Shown here: positions 30,884 through 41,909 of the stretch, piece by piece
Layout: every line of letters starts with the position of its first letter
Numbering within the stretch: the first letter of the stretch is position 1
NCBI GenBank assembly: GCA_037355855.1
Contig: CM074760.1
Location: 6,440,501 to 6,504,500 of the forward strand
Source: Pseudo-nitzschia pungens
Lineage: Eukaryota; Bacillariophyta; Bacillariophyceae; Bacillariales; Bacillariaceae
Direction: 5' to 3'
DNA: 64,000 nt
Notes under the pieces: generated by a model
What the model was told of the DNA's origin: nothing
Seen by the model: the letters and a program-made list of their open reading frames with translations, nothing else
Databases searched by the model: none
Program-made: the position numbers and the translations under genes

Positions 30884-33800
30884 ATGAGTACTACTGACCT
30901 GGCCAAACTCAAGAAGGGTCGCGAAGCAGTTGAGGAGTTACAGGACAAATGCGAAACGTGGGAAGTCTTTGGGTTCGTGGATCTGGATGGATCCGATGGT
31001 GATGCTTTCAATGAAGACACTACTGTTGGAGACCTTTTGGACTCAGATTACGCCGAAAATGCTTTCAATTCCAGTGATTCTATAGATCCCGAATCAATCA
31101 TTCCGAACTATTCAGAGAACGACACTCCACGAGTATTTTGTGAAAAGGTGGATCAAGCGATGTTTTCGTGGAATGCTTTCAAAAATACGTGTCCAACAGT
31201 TAGTAACTTTAAATACAATCCAAAGCACTGTGATCCTGGCTTCTGGTGTGGTTGCTCTGATCCGAGGTAAGAAGTTTGTGGCAGTAGATCTTATGGAATC
31301 TCTGAAGATAAAATCGCTGAGCATATTGCTTTGTCATTTTCGATTCTCTTTTTGATGACCTAGTCTTGAAAATTGCGCTCCATCAAACGATACGACAAAG
31401 ACTTTCTGGGCTGGCCGATACACGGAAAATGTGACAGATTCAGTGACAAATGAAGTGAAATCAATCGTTTACACAGGTTGGGCCTCTCGCTATCCGGACG
31501 ACTACTTTCGATGCAACGCGACACTTTATTGTCCCGGACTGCACGGAAAAATGGAAGACTGTCCCAAGCTCTGCGGGCAAGGACGCTATTGTCCTACTTC
31601 TGCTGAAACAATTGTTTGTCCAGAAGGGCATTACTGCAGGATTGGGAGTGTTGAGCCTACAAAGTGTCGCCCACTGGAGAGATGTGACAGAACAGGTCTT
31701 GAACATCCAACCGCGGATTGGTATTTTTTTTTGGTACTTTCTTTTTGTATCGTTGTCCTCGGATGCTTGACCTTGGCATACCTCTTTTTGAACAAGAGAT
31801 TCCCTTTCTGCGCAAAACAAGAAGACGAAGAGAATCAAGGAGAAGAGCAAGCAAAGTTCCCCTCAGGGGAAGAACAAGATGAAGAGAGGACCAGAGGATC
31901 GAGGCCTTTGGCGAAGGCTATATCAGTGAAAGCGCCCAAGTTTCGGATGAACGCCAAATTTTCCAACTTGCAACTTACTCTGCCCAATGGAACTTGCATT
32001 ATGCAAGGAGTGAGCGGTGAATTGAAATCTGGTAGCTTTACAGGTACGCAATATCTAAAAGATCAACTTGAAATGGCATTAGCACAGAGTCCAAATCTGT
32101 CTGTCAATTCCCCTGAACAAAAAGATGGGTGACACAAACTTTTTCGGGGTTGCGTTGATTGCCGTGCCATTTCATGTGTGTCCCATAGCATTTAGAGACG
32201 AAGAATTCGATGTGAAATCAATGCTTTCATAAAGTTTTGGACACTAACCTTTGTATTTTGCTCTCTCAGCAATCATGGGGCCGTCGGGTGCAGGAAAGTC
32301 GACTTTTCTATCTCTTCTCTCTGGAAAAGCAGAGCCCACAGGAGGGACACTTGAGGTCAACGAAGAGATTGCGTCTCTCAAGGATTTTCGAAGCTCTGTC
32401 GGTTTTGTTCCGCAGGAGGACATAATGCTTCGCGAGTTAACCGTAGAGGAAAATATTAGGCATTCTGCCTTCATGCGTCTTCCGGACAGTATGTCTGTAG
32501 AAGACAAGTTGGAAAGGATTTACCAGACAATGGAAAGTTTGGACCTCCTGCACATCAGAAATAGTGTCATTGGTGATGAACTCGTCCGGGGGATATCTGG
32601 AGGTCAACGAAAACGAGTCAACGTCGCCATGGAATTAGTCGCCGATCCTAGTCTGTTAGCACTTGACGAACCAACGTCAGGGTACGTGTTTACTTAACTT
32701 TTTTTCATACCTTTTTTCATCGGGTTGGTTTCCTTTCCTATTCTCACCCTCTGATTCAGATTGGATTCCACAACATCAGCAAGTCTCTGTGAAACTCTCA
32801 GCGAGCTTGCAATGACAGGTGTGACTGTAGCGGCAGTTGTCCATCAACCAAAAATTGAAATCTTGCGAGAGTTTTCGAACGTTCTCCTTTTGGGAGTGGG
32901 CGGCAGGACGGTCTACATGGGACGGACTGAAGATATGGAGTCGTACTTCGAGAGCATTGGGTTTCCGTTACCTTCCCAGACGAATCCCGCTGATTTTTTC
33001 ATGGACGTCATATCTGGGAAGATCCCTCGGGCCAACGATAAAGATTTCAAAAAAGAAGATCTATTTGATCTGTGGGAAAATCATCTCGAAAAGAAACCTA
33101 AAGATTCGAGTAGTCTCTCTGGATTACCAAAAAAGGTATCGAACCGTCGCAAACCAGCTGGCTTCGTCACGCAGACTTTCCTCCTCTTTAAACGTGCTGT
33201 CTTACAACGAATTCGTGTGCCCCAGAATACCATTGTTCCTGTAGTCCTTTCCGCTTCTACAGGAATGCTGATTGGGTACCTTGTACGGTCAAGCGAAATT
33301 CTCTATTACGGAATTCCCCTGGTTCAGGACGCGTTAAATCCCAAAGAAAATGCAGCGTCTATGTTCTTAGACAAGTATCCGTCGGCTCCGAACGCAGCAT
33401 TTAGTCAATACTGGCTCTTCACAGTATTGGCTATAATGCTCGTTTCCGTTGTTTCCCTGAATACATTCGGTCGAGAGCAAGCTGTTTTCAAAAGAGAAAG
33501 CTTTAGCGGTACAAAGCCTACGGCGTACTGGCTTGCTAAATCAATTGAATCAGCACTTTGGCTTCCCCTTTACGCCGCTGTCTTCGTAAGTTTCAAATTA
33601 GATACGAGCAGTCAAAGCAAAGCAATCGTTTGGTTGCACCATTGTGTATGATCGCAGTTTTCTCACTAATCTTATTTTTGGTGCAATTGTACGAACGTTT
33701 GTCTTTCCTCTTCTCATTTTATACGAACTGCATCTAAAGGTGACTGTGTGCCTCATGTTTGAACCACAGCCAATTTCTGTCTTGCAATACTTTTTTGTCA

Positions 33801-34168
33801 TCTGGATAGCTATGCTGGGCGACAGTGGTGTTGCTCATATTGTGTCTCTTTTTTGTGGGCCTGCTAATCGTGGTATCGTCTATTTGGTTTGCTGTTTAAT
33901 ATTGATCATGCTTTTCAGCGGTGTCATGATCGAATACGAGGGCGAAAAGAAAATCTTTCAGGCTTTCTTCACCTTTTGGGTTGCTCAAGGATATACGAAA
34001 GGGTCCCTAACTCCCTACGAAAATGTTTTTGATATCGATTTACTCAACAAAAAGACGTACGGATATGACCTTGACCGTTCATTTGGAATGGATATGCTAT
34101 TCGCAATCCTCACTGCGTATTATTGGAATTTAGTGGCATTGGTAGTTTTGATGTATCGATCGAGATAA
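30884..34168 (+). CDS. ABCG-type half transporter with cysteine-rich ectodomain (plant ABCG24/28-like)
   Basis: Five exons: 30884-31266, 31364-32043, 32270-32681, 32760-33585 and 33770-34168, all with GT-AG ends and consistent phase, giving 899 residues. The N-terminal region has many cysteines (CDPGFWCGC, CNATLYCPG, CPEGHYCRIG), as in the ectodomain of plant ABCG24/28, then a membrane helix at 31715-31790. The ATP-binding domain starts FSNLQLTLPNG and shows Walker A GPSGAGKST, Q-loop VPQED, the signature VRGISGGQRKR, Walker B LLALDEPTSG and H-loop VVHQP. A five- or six-helix membrane domain follows. The last intron holds an in-frame hydrophobic stretch (33659-33745), so a small extra exon there cannot be excluded. 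Half transporters of this type export lipids or hydrophobic compounds as dimers. The substrate is unknown. Confidence 0.88.
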
Positions 34169-35737
34169 ATAGGAGGATATATGTGGTGTCAGTCAACTTT
34201 TTGGTGCCGATAGTTTTCCGCTGTTGCTAGAAAAAATGGTAAACCTTACTGACCAAACAGAAAATAACGATCAAATTAAGTTTAATCTACAGTTTCTGCG
34301 TTTTAGTTGATTCAGCGAAAAGAATTGTCATCCAATATGAGTCAGGCAATGCTTGCAACTAATACTTATTTGCGAGCGACAGCTTTTGTCATAACATTAT
34401 AATCCTCTTGAATTCAACGCTGCAAAAGTTTGGAACCACATCAGAACAAAACAGATAATCACCACTCAAAGCAAATACAAAGAGATATGCAGCGACGATT
34501 GACGGTAATTACTTGTACGGGTATGGAGCTTAGTGTACTTTTTCATGTCAGGGATTCTCACCTCTTCTGCTGCAATAATTGAATTGCAACATACCTAGTA
34601 ACTTTTCGAAGGTTGGACCTACATGTATTGTCCATGATGTCTTATTAACAATCACAAGTGTTGCAAAGGTAACGACGAATGATTCCAGTACTACTGCTAG
34701 TACTAGCTGACATTCTCCAATTGTAACTCCTCCTCTATACTAAGAACAACTTTCGGGCCCATCAGCACCCTCTCCAGCATACTCCGTTTCACCAGCAGCA
34801 GTGCTGCTGGATCATGCCACCAGTAGGTAAATATCTTCTTCATAGAAGAACAAGCAAAGGTACTACTATTGCGAAGTATTTGTTGTTTAAAATGAAAAAA
34901 AGTGTATCGAGTGATACTAGTAGTCTGAGTCTCACCACATGTCCCCGCTGTAGTAACCTTACTAGGCAACAGCTGCTCTGAACACACTTATTACTAGTAC
35001 TGGTAGCTAACTAAGGTTACCGGTATGTTTAAGGAGTTCTGGGATTCTTCTGGTTCGTTCGGTGCGGTAAGCTGGTACGAAGTAAACCTTAGCTTAACCT
35101 TACTTCGTACTTGTCAGTCAAACTGCTTCCGTCTGTCCATCGACACCGTCTGTTGCATTGTTTTTGGTCTTCCGAACCCATGCGAAAAACAACGATTAAT
35201 TAAGCACGAATCATCGCCCAGGCTATTTTTTTGGCACGTATGACTGACTCCTCAATGATGTGAATATCATTCAACTTACGACCAAAACTAAGAATTTTTT
35301 CGAATTCTGTGATAAATTGTGAGTCATCAGTGGGAGGCACGCGTCGAAATTAAAAAAAAAATACCACCACGACACACCATATATTATCAACGTAGTTCGT
35401 ACCGTACATGATGAAAAATAGGGGTTTTGGAGAAAACAGACCTCTCGCGTATTTTCAGAAACATGTAAGTTACTTCGAGGTAGTCAGAACGCATTCGTAG
35501 TCGTGGAATCGCGTTGCTGAGAGGTCGTTTTCGATTCTCAAAATAGGAAGGTATCGAAAACATCATCATTCCTGCTTGCGATAGAAAGAGGATCAAAACA
35601 ATCGCGTCTGTTTCCGGTAATCCATTCAAACTCACCAATGCACGCAAAATGCTCACTTTCGAAATAGCATCAAAACCAAAAACGAAAACCAAAACCAAAA
35701 CCAAATTCCATCTAAAGAAAACTGAAGACAAACAACC
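34169..35737. other. 1.57-kb intergenic region
   Basis: Follows the ABCG gene and precedes the UDP-glucuronate epimerase gene. It contains GTAAGGTTA and TACTTCGTAC words at about 34960-35110, short ACT/AGT runs near 34690-34720, and the AAAACC tract at 35671-35705. The open frames inside are short and unlike any family. Confidence 0.5.
35671..35705 (+). repeat. (AAAACC)n-like hexanucleotide tract in a 5' leader
   Basis: About five AAAACC/AAAACG units end 33 bp before the ATG of the epimerase gene, so they lie in its 5' UTR. A similar but shorter AAAATC tract sits at 47770-47795, upstream of another ATG. Confidence 0.7.
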
Positions 35738-36943
35738 ATGGACGGATCAAACGTTACCAAACCAAACTCTGTCGATGACATCACTGACTCCACCACTGTT
35801 GCATCGTCCATCGGTGGTTCATTCCTTCCCTCACCTGCATCATCTGTTGCCTCAGTGGTGGAGAGTTCTTGGATGGACACTGCGCTTGTAGAACCTCACG
35901 TGGGATACAAGAAAGTCCTTGTCACAGGAGGTGCTGGTTTTATAGGTAGTCACGTTGCTGAGTTTCTTCTCGCTCGTGGAGATGATGTCGTCATTATCGA
36001 TGAAATGAACGACTATTACGACGTGACTATCAAGGAATCAAACCTGAAACTTCTGCAAGACTCATACCCCGAAGAGGGCCGGGTAAAGGTTTATCACGGC
36101 GACATTTGCGATGTAAAACTACTGGAGACAATATTTGAAACCGAAAACATCAAGTGGGTGTGCCACATGGCAGCACGAGCTGGCGTTAGACCTTCGATCC
36201 AAGACCCATTTGTTTACATTCACTCCAACGTCAACGCCACGACTCATTTGATGGAATTGTCTCACAGGCACGGAATCGAAAATTTTGTTTTTGCCTCCTC
36301 TTCGTCGGTGTATGGGGGATCTAAGTCTACGTTCTTTTCCGAAGACGAAGTTGTGGACCATCCAGTGAGCCCTTACGCGGCAACAAAGAAAACATGTGAG
36401 CTTCTAGCTTATACTTATCATCACCTGTACAAATTGAAGGTGACTGGATTGCGATTTTTCACCGTATACGGACCTCGTGGACGTCCCGACATGGCACCCT
36501 TCAAGTTCACGGATCGCATCTACCGCGGGGTAGAGATGCAACAGTTTGGAGACGGTTCTTCTAGCCGAGATTATACTTACATTTCTGATATTGTGGACGG
36601 CGTAGTGCGTGCCATTGATCGCCCATATGATTACCAGATTTTTAATCTTGGGAAGGGTACCGGAACTTCTCTGAAAGAATTCATTTGTTTAGTTCAGAAA
36701 TACGTCGGTAAGAAGGCCGTCATCAAGGTCCTTCCCGACCAACCCGGTGATGTACCATACACATGTGCCGATGTGACGAAGGCAAGACAATTACTTGGTT
36801 ACAAATCAAAGGTATCATTTGAAGATGGAATCAAGAAAACGGTCGAGTGGTACAAAACGAGTTATGCCCAAAAAGAAAACAACACAAGAAATGAAGCTCC
36901 TGACAGTATACAATCAGTGCGGTTAGCATCAGTTGCTGTATAG
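35738..36943 (+). CDS. UDP-glucuronate 4-epimerase (GAE-like, extended SDR)
   Basis: Intronless, 401 residues. It interconverts UDP-glucuronate and UDP-galacturonate with bound NAD, supplying uronic acids for polysaccharides. A Ser/Thr-rich N-terminus of about 60 residues precedes the Rossmann fold, with VTGGAGFIGSHVA at about 62-74. Further SDR motifs are HMAARAGVRPSIQDP, the catalytic serine region FASSSSVYG, and YAATK near 214-218 with the catalytic Tyr and Lys. GLRFFTVYGPRGRPDMAPF and GDGSSSRDYTYI are typical of bacterial and plant UDP-GlcA epimerases. Plant enzymes carry an N-terminal membrane anchor, but none is seen here, so a cytosolic location is more likely. UDP-glucose 4-epimerase is less likely because of the GRPDMA motif. 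Confidence 0.9.
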   Translation: MDGSNVTKPNSVDDITDSTTVASSIGGSFLPSPASSVASVVESSWMDTALVEPHVGYKKVLVTGGAGFIGSHVAEFLLARGDDVVIIDEMNDYYDVTIKESNLKLLQDSYPEEGRVKVYHGDICDVKLLETIFETENIKWVCHMAARAGVRPSIQDPFVYIHSNVNATTHLMELSHRHGIENFVFASSSSVYGGSKSTFFSEDEVVDHPVSPYAATKKTCELLAYTYHHLYKLKVTGLRFFTVYGPRGRPDMAPFKFTDRIYRGVEMQQFGDGSSSRDYTYISDIVDGVVRAIDRPYDYQIFNLGKGTGTSLKEFICLVQKYVGKKAVIKVLPDQPGDVPYTCADVTKARQLLGYKSKVSFEDGIKKTVEWYKTSYAQKENNTRNEAPDSIQSVRLASVAV

Positions 36944-37980
36944 GAATCATGTAGTGGTGAAATGATGATTAAGAACTTGTAAATTAGCCCACATTTATTT
37001 TTAATTGGAAGCGAAGTATTCTCCACACTGTCAATCGACCGGAAGGTAGAATGACAAAGTACCTTACTGTAAATCTTACTTCGTAAGATTAACCTTACTT
37101 GTTTGTCATGTCGGAAGGCTGACAAACCTTACCTCTGTCTCAGGTTCGAAGAAAAACTTTATTCACACGAAGTAAGATTACCTTACGAAGTACTTCGTAT
37201 TCTGTTGTAAGTTTCATTTCGAGGGTCATAATTACGTGAGACTTCACTTTTATTATTATCATCTCTTATTACTATTTCTACCGTAAACCTTACCATACCG
37301 TACGGTAGACATTGTAACATCCCATCAGTTCCTACCAGTCCCTCTTTTAACCACAAACGTACGTAACCTTACCTACTACAAAATTCTTATCAGCTGTCCC
37401 CCGGTTCTACGCCCCCGACTACTAATTTCTACTGAAACCCGGGGACAGCTAATAGGAATTCTGTAGTACCAATCAGCAGTGCTATGGACAGACCGACGAT
37501 TTTTGGGACAGAAGATTCGATTCATTCATTCATTCTTTCTCCATAATCGTAAGGTTTACTCAGTCTTGGATAAAGGTTGCCCGATTCGAAGCGAACGACG
37601 ACCACACATTTTTTCCGTGCCAGCAAATACGAGCGTGTTGGACACAGTAATTAACCTTACCTTACCGGTAATCTTACTGGCTGTACCGGTATCTTGATCG
37701 TCTGAAGTCCGGAAGATGTGAAAGTTCACAGATCACGGTTTCTCGTGACTCATATCCATTTTTGTTCCATGGTGCTAAAACGTTTTGCACTCGGATTGGA
37801 CGGTCTCTGCTGCTGATAATGATCAGATCATGATGTAAGAGGTCAGCTGCGTCGGTGGATTGTTTTCAGGTGACGCAACGAAGATCCGAAGTTGCACAGA
37901 ACATATCAAATCGGCAATCACGTTTGCTCTACCATCCCTCGACTGTCTCCATTTTTATCGTTGGAAAGTCTACGACAACC
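36944..37980. other. 1-kb intergenic region with MITE-like element and motif clusters
   Basis: Carries GTAAGGTTA/TACTTCGTA words at about 37060-37380 and 37550-37690 on both sides of the second MITE-like element (37375-37467). It includes the promoter and 5' UTR of the LL-DAP aminotransferase gene. The open frame that continues upstream from that gene's ATG is probably leader. Confidence 0.55.
37375..37467 (-). mobile_element. 93-bp MITE-like inverted-repeat element, copy 2
   Basis: Its terminal inverted repeats share the TATCAGCTGTCCCC core with the copy at 5478-5570. The total length is identical, and the reverse complement aligns end to end with copy 1, including the central GTAGAAAT, AGTAGT and GTAGAACC blocks. 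ACC on both flanks could be a short target duplication but is not conclusive. It encodes nothing. Confidence 0.65.
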
Positions 37981-39459
37981 ATGAGATTCACTTCCTCCAT
38001 CGTCTGTGCCGTCGCTGCGTTTGCTGCTTCCACATCTGCATTTGCTCCTCAAGTGCCTCAGGGCGTGAGCACTGCCCGATTTTCCACTGCCGAAGATATT
38101 ACCACTTCGCAAGTAGAACGCAACGAAAACTTCGCCAAGTTGGCCGGTGGGTATCTCTTCCCTGAGATCGGACGTCGCCGAAATGCTTACCTCGAGGCGA
38201 ACCCTGAAATGGCGGATCGCATTATTTCTCTTGGAATTGGCGATACCACCAAGCCCATCCCCCCACACATTTTGAGCGGCTTGGTCGAAGGAGCCAAGAA
38301 ACTCGGTACCGTCGAAGGATACAGTGGATACGGCGCCGAACAAGGTCAAGGTCTCCTGCGAGAAAAGATCGCCAAAGTCCTTTATAACGACCTCATTGAT
38401 GCATCCGAAGTCTTCGTGAGCGATGGTGCCAAATGCGATATCATGCGCGTTCAGCAAATGTTCGGATCGAAGGTTGTCAGTGCCGTTCAGGATCCTTCTT
38501 ACCCTGTTTACGTCGATACCTCTGTCATGATGGGACAAACCGGAACTCAAAACGCCGAGACCATGCAATACGACAACATTGTCTACATGAAGTGTGGTCC
38601 TGAAAATGGATTCTTCCCTGACTACGCAAGTCTTCCCCGAGCTGATGTTGTCTACTTGTGCTCCCCCAAGTAAGTTGTCTCTGTTCAATTTTCGACGCTT
38701 CGAGTTCGGAACTCTTTTATATCGTGGGTGACACCAATATTCCCGCTATACTCACAGATCTCACATTTCCTCAATGTTATCGATAGCAACCCCACCGGTG
38801 CTGCGGCAACCAAGGAACAACTGACGGATATGGTCAATTTGTGCAAGGAGCGAGGATCCATTCTTGTCTTCGACGCCGCTTATGCTCCATTCATCCGATC
38901 TGAAAATGTGCCCAAGTCCATTTTCGAAATTGAAGGAGCCAAGGATGTTGCAATTGAAGTCAACTCCTTCTCCAAGTATGCCGGTTTCACTGGTGTTCGT
39001 CTCGGATGGACTGTCGTTCCTTCCGGCTTGAAATTCAAGGACGGTAGCTTGGTTCGTGATGACTTCAACCGAGTTATGACTACCGCCTTCAACGGAGCCT
39101 CGAACATTGTCCAGGCCGGAGGACTTGCTTGCTTGGACGAAGAAGGACAAAAGGAAATCAACGAACTCATTGATTACTACTTGGAAAACGCGAAGATTCT
39201 AAGAGAAACCTTCGAGGAAATCGGATACGTGGTCCACGGGGGAACCGATGCCCCTTACGTGTTTATTGAATTGCCAGAAGAAATCGGTGGTTCTTGGGAT
39301 GCCTTCAGCATGATCTTGGAGAAGGCACAAGTTGTCACTATTCCAGGAGCTGGATTCGGTCCCGGAGGAGAGGGCTTTTTGCGATTGAGTGCCTTTGCAC
39401 CCAGAGATTCCGTTATCGAGGCCTGCAAACGATTGAAGGATGTGTTGAAAAAGGATTAA
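37981..39459 (+). CDS. dapL: LL-diaminopimelate aminotransferase, plastid precursor
   Basis: Exon 1 is 37981-38669 and exon 2 is 38787-39459, with a 117-nt intron (GTAAGT...GATAG) and a join that restores CSPNNPTG, giving 453 residues. The enzyme makes LL-diaminopimelate from tetrahydrodipicolinate and glutamate with PLP, the short lysine pathway of plants and diatoms. The presequence MRFTSSIVCAVAAFAASTSA/FAPQ is a textbook diatom plastid signal with the ASAFAP motif. The mature part starts near ERNENFAKLAGGYLFPEI, with GIGDTTKPIP, GAKCDIMRVQ, NNPTGAA and FSKYAGFTGVRLGW, where the lysine binds PLP (about residue 290). The frame extends 126 nt upstream, but the ATG at 37981 starts the presequence. 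Confidence 0.93.
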
Positions 39460-39735
39460 ACTATAGTTAATATAGATCTACTTTTTTTACACTCAACTAA
39501 CTTAGTCAAACAAAGTGTAGTTGCTCTGACAATTTCAACTTCGTGTAAAACAATGTACAAAAACAATTTGAAAATACATGAACTACTACGTGGATGATCC
39601 AACAACGGTGATTATACTGATACGAATGTAATCACGATGTTACTGATGGGACTGAGTGCGTTTGTTTGTTTGGCTAATTGAATGCATGGTGGCGAGTGCT
39701 TTGGGATGGGCTACTCAAATGGAAACATATTTTCA

Positions 39736-41077
39736 TTATAACGCACTTCCAGCGTTCGGGGCATCGGCAGTATTTTTCGTAGCATCTCTGTAATCGCTTT
39801 TCAACGAATTCAAAGTTGAATGCAAGCTGCCATAAGTTGAACTCTCTCGACCAAGACGATTGACTTCAAATTTCATCACGTTTTTCAAAACCGGATAGTA
39901 ATCAACCCATCCTCTGGTGGTGGCTTCGAACAACTCAACGGAGACTTGGTTAGCCTTTTTCTCGTAGAGTTTATCAATGTCGACCAGCCTTTTCTCATTG
40001 CGATCCAACTGATCTGAAAGTTTTTGCGGCGCAATTTTCTTCCCTTTGCGTTCAATTTTGTTTACTTTCTCACGCAACAGGTCCACCTTGTTGATGTAAT
40101 ATTCTCTTCGCTTGGAAAGCTCCCGAACAGATTTCACATCAGCATCCAATTTTGATGTTACCACTTCATCCCACTCGTTGATGTAATCCACAATGTGAGT
40201 CTTGTATTCCATCTGGTTCAGTTCATCTTGCATCTTAGCTAGTTGCTGGTGCGCCATCAAACTTCCCGGTCCAATATCGTCCGCAACCTTCGTTATTGCC
40301 TCAGTTCGTAATTGAATACCTTCGAGAGTTTTCAGATCTCCACTTGTTTCAATCTCTGACACTTGTTCGTCCGTCAAAGGTTTTCCGACATGGTTCCACA
40401 AGGGGGTATCTTCGCTCAGAAGTACGTATTGTTGCATCACCTTTCGTTGTTTTCGAAAATGTTTTTTTTCAAAGTGGATACAGAGAGAACGAATATTGAA
40501 ACAAGAGAGTGTTCACGGCATCAGTACACGTCTTCAAAAAAACAAGAACCGATGAGCGGTGAGCAGGAACAGGGACCATTGAAACATTTACCTGATCCCT
40601 CTTTGCGGTAACTTCTTTCATTGCTGCCTGATACTCGTCAATGTATCGGTTCAAAAGACCCATTTTCTTGCGCCAAGTTTGATACTCTCTCGCAAGAGGC
40701 ACCAAATCTGGACTGGCTGTGACTCCCGATTCTTTTGCTTTGTTCTTGGCTCTCCAGAGACGTTCGGCTACGTTTGTGTTGTATTTGGAGAAATCCGGCC
40801 TTCCATCCACGGAATCGTCCACACTCGGCGGTGGTCTGGGCTTGTATGGTTGTTCGATCTCGCTTTCGTCCACATCGCCAACAAAATTTTCTTCTACATC
40901 ATCAGTGTCTGACACCGATGGAACAAGACCATCGTCTTCATCTTTTGGGGGGGCTTGAACGCTGTCCCATTCCTCTTCTTCATGATCATCTGTGACGTCT
41001 TGTTCCTCGGCTTCGGTTGCAGGTGTTTCCGCGACTTCGGCGGAAGGGACCGCCGCTTCGTCAGTTTCCGATGCCAT
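39736..41077 (-). CDS. coiled-coil protein, possibly BAR-like, function unknown
   Basis: Exon 1 is 41077-40592 and exon 2 is 40440-39736; the 151-nt intron (GTAAAT...CGAAAG) is phase 0, giving 396 residues. The first 95 residues are acidic (EEEEWDSV, DDVEENF) and probably disordered. The rest is almost entirely helical, with charged heptad-like segments such as VKSVRELSKRREYYINKVD and DRNEKRLVDIDKLYEKKAN. A block with WVDYYPVLKNVMKFEVNRL follows about 50 residues before the end. That long helical layout and terminal block resemble BAR/sorting-nexin-type dimerising domains that bind curved membranes, but no diagnostic motif settles it. The gene is head-to-head with the IRE1 gene. Confidence 0.6.
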
Positions 41078-41909
41078 GGTTTACTTTTTTTGCCCGTCTT
41101 TCAACAACGAGAAGATTATAACAGTTTGGTTGATGTGTGGGTCTATCGAGCGTGTGCGAGTGGTGGAGCTTGGATTCTTTGCCCCGCACAGGTCAGAACG
41201 AGTACGTATCAGGGGTATCGATACTTATGTTTTCGACGAAAGCACGGAAATCTTTGAAAAAACACAAGACTTGCAATTAGTTATTTTTGGCATTTAACAC
41301 GAAGGCGCGCCAAAAATACCTGTGGAAAATGGAGGCTATCGTCAATTGATAGTTGCCAGCCACAAACTCGACCCACCGGCATTACTCGTACTCGTAAGGT
41401 TACTCGTCCCGTACGATAACCTTACCAGCTAATTTCACTTTTTTCAGCTCACCGCTTCCATCGTATGTTCTTCATGTGAGAAACATATCCATAGGTACTA
41501 TGTGCCTACTACGAACTACGAAGTATCTTGAGATGAGAGAGAGACTTGTCGACTCGATGTTCTCTTTTTGTGTCCCACGTTTCAAAAAACATCGATGGGG
41601 CCAACAACATTAGCTTTGCCTTTTAAGTAAGATTAACCTTAGTACCGGTACGTGTAGTAATCAGTTTGTAGAGAACTGTTCAGTGTGTCGGCAAAAAATT
41701 CAACAACTTGGTCTGATTCCTGCCTCAACAAAAACGGTAACTGATAAAAATATGAGCACGTATCGTGTCGTTGTCAAACCGTCGAAGAAAAATACCTACT
41801 TGGGAAGAAAGAGTCACTGAGACCTGCATCACTAAGATTCAGGAAGTACTAAAGACTCGAAAAGACGACAACGGAGCAATTGACGGAGAAAAAGGTATTG
41901 AACAGAATT
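41078..41909. promoter_or_regulatory. divergent intergenic region upstream of IRE1
   Basis: Holds both promoters. GTAAGGTTAC and CCTTAC words occur at about 41395-41440 and 41630-41655. Short upstream ATGs, for example near 41752 and 41765, open frames that overlap the IRE1 start region and could act as uORFs if transcription starts upstream of them. Confidence 0.45.

Noticed and set aside
35387..35731. 114-codon minus-strand frame upstream of the epimerase gene
   Set aside because: Its hydrophobic start is the reverse of the AAAACC hexanucleotide tract, not a signal peptide.
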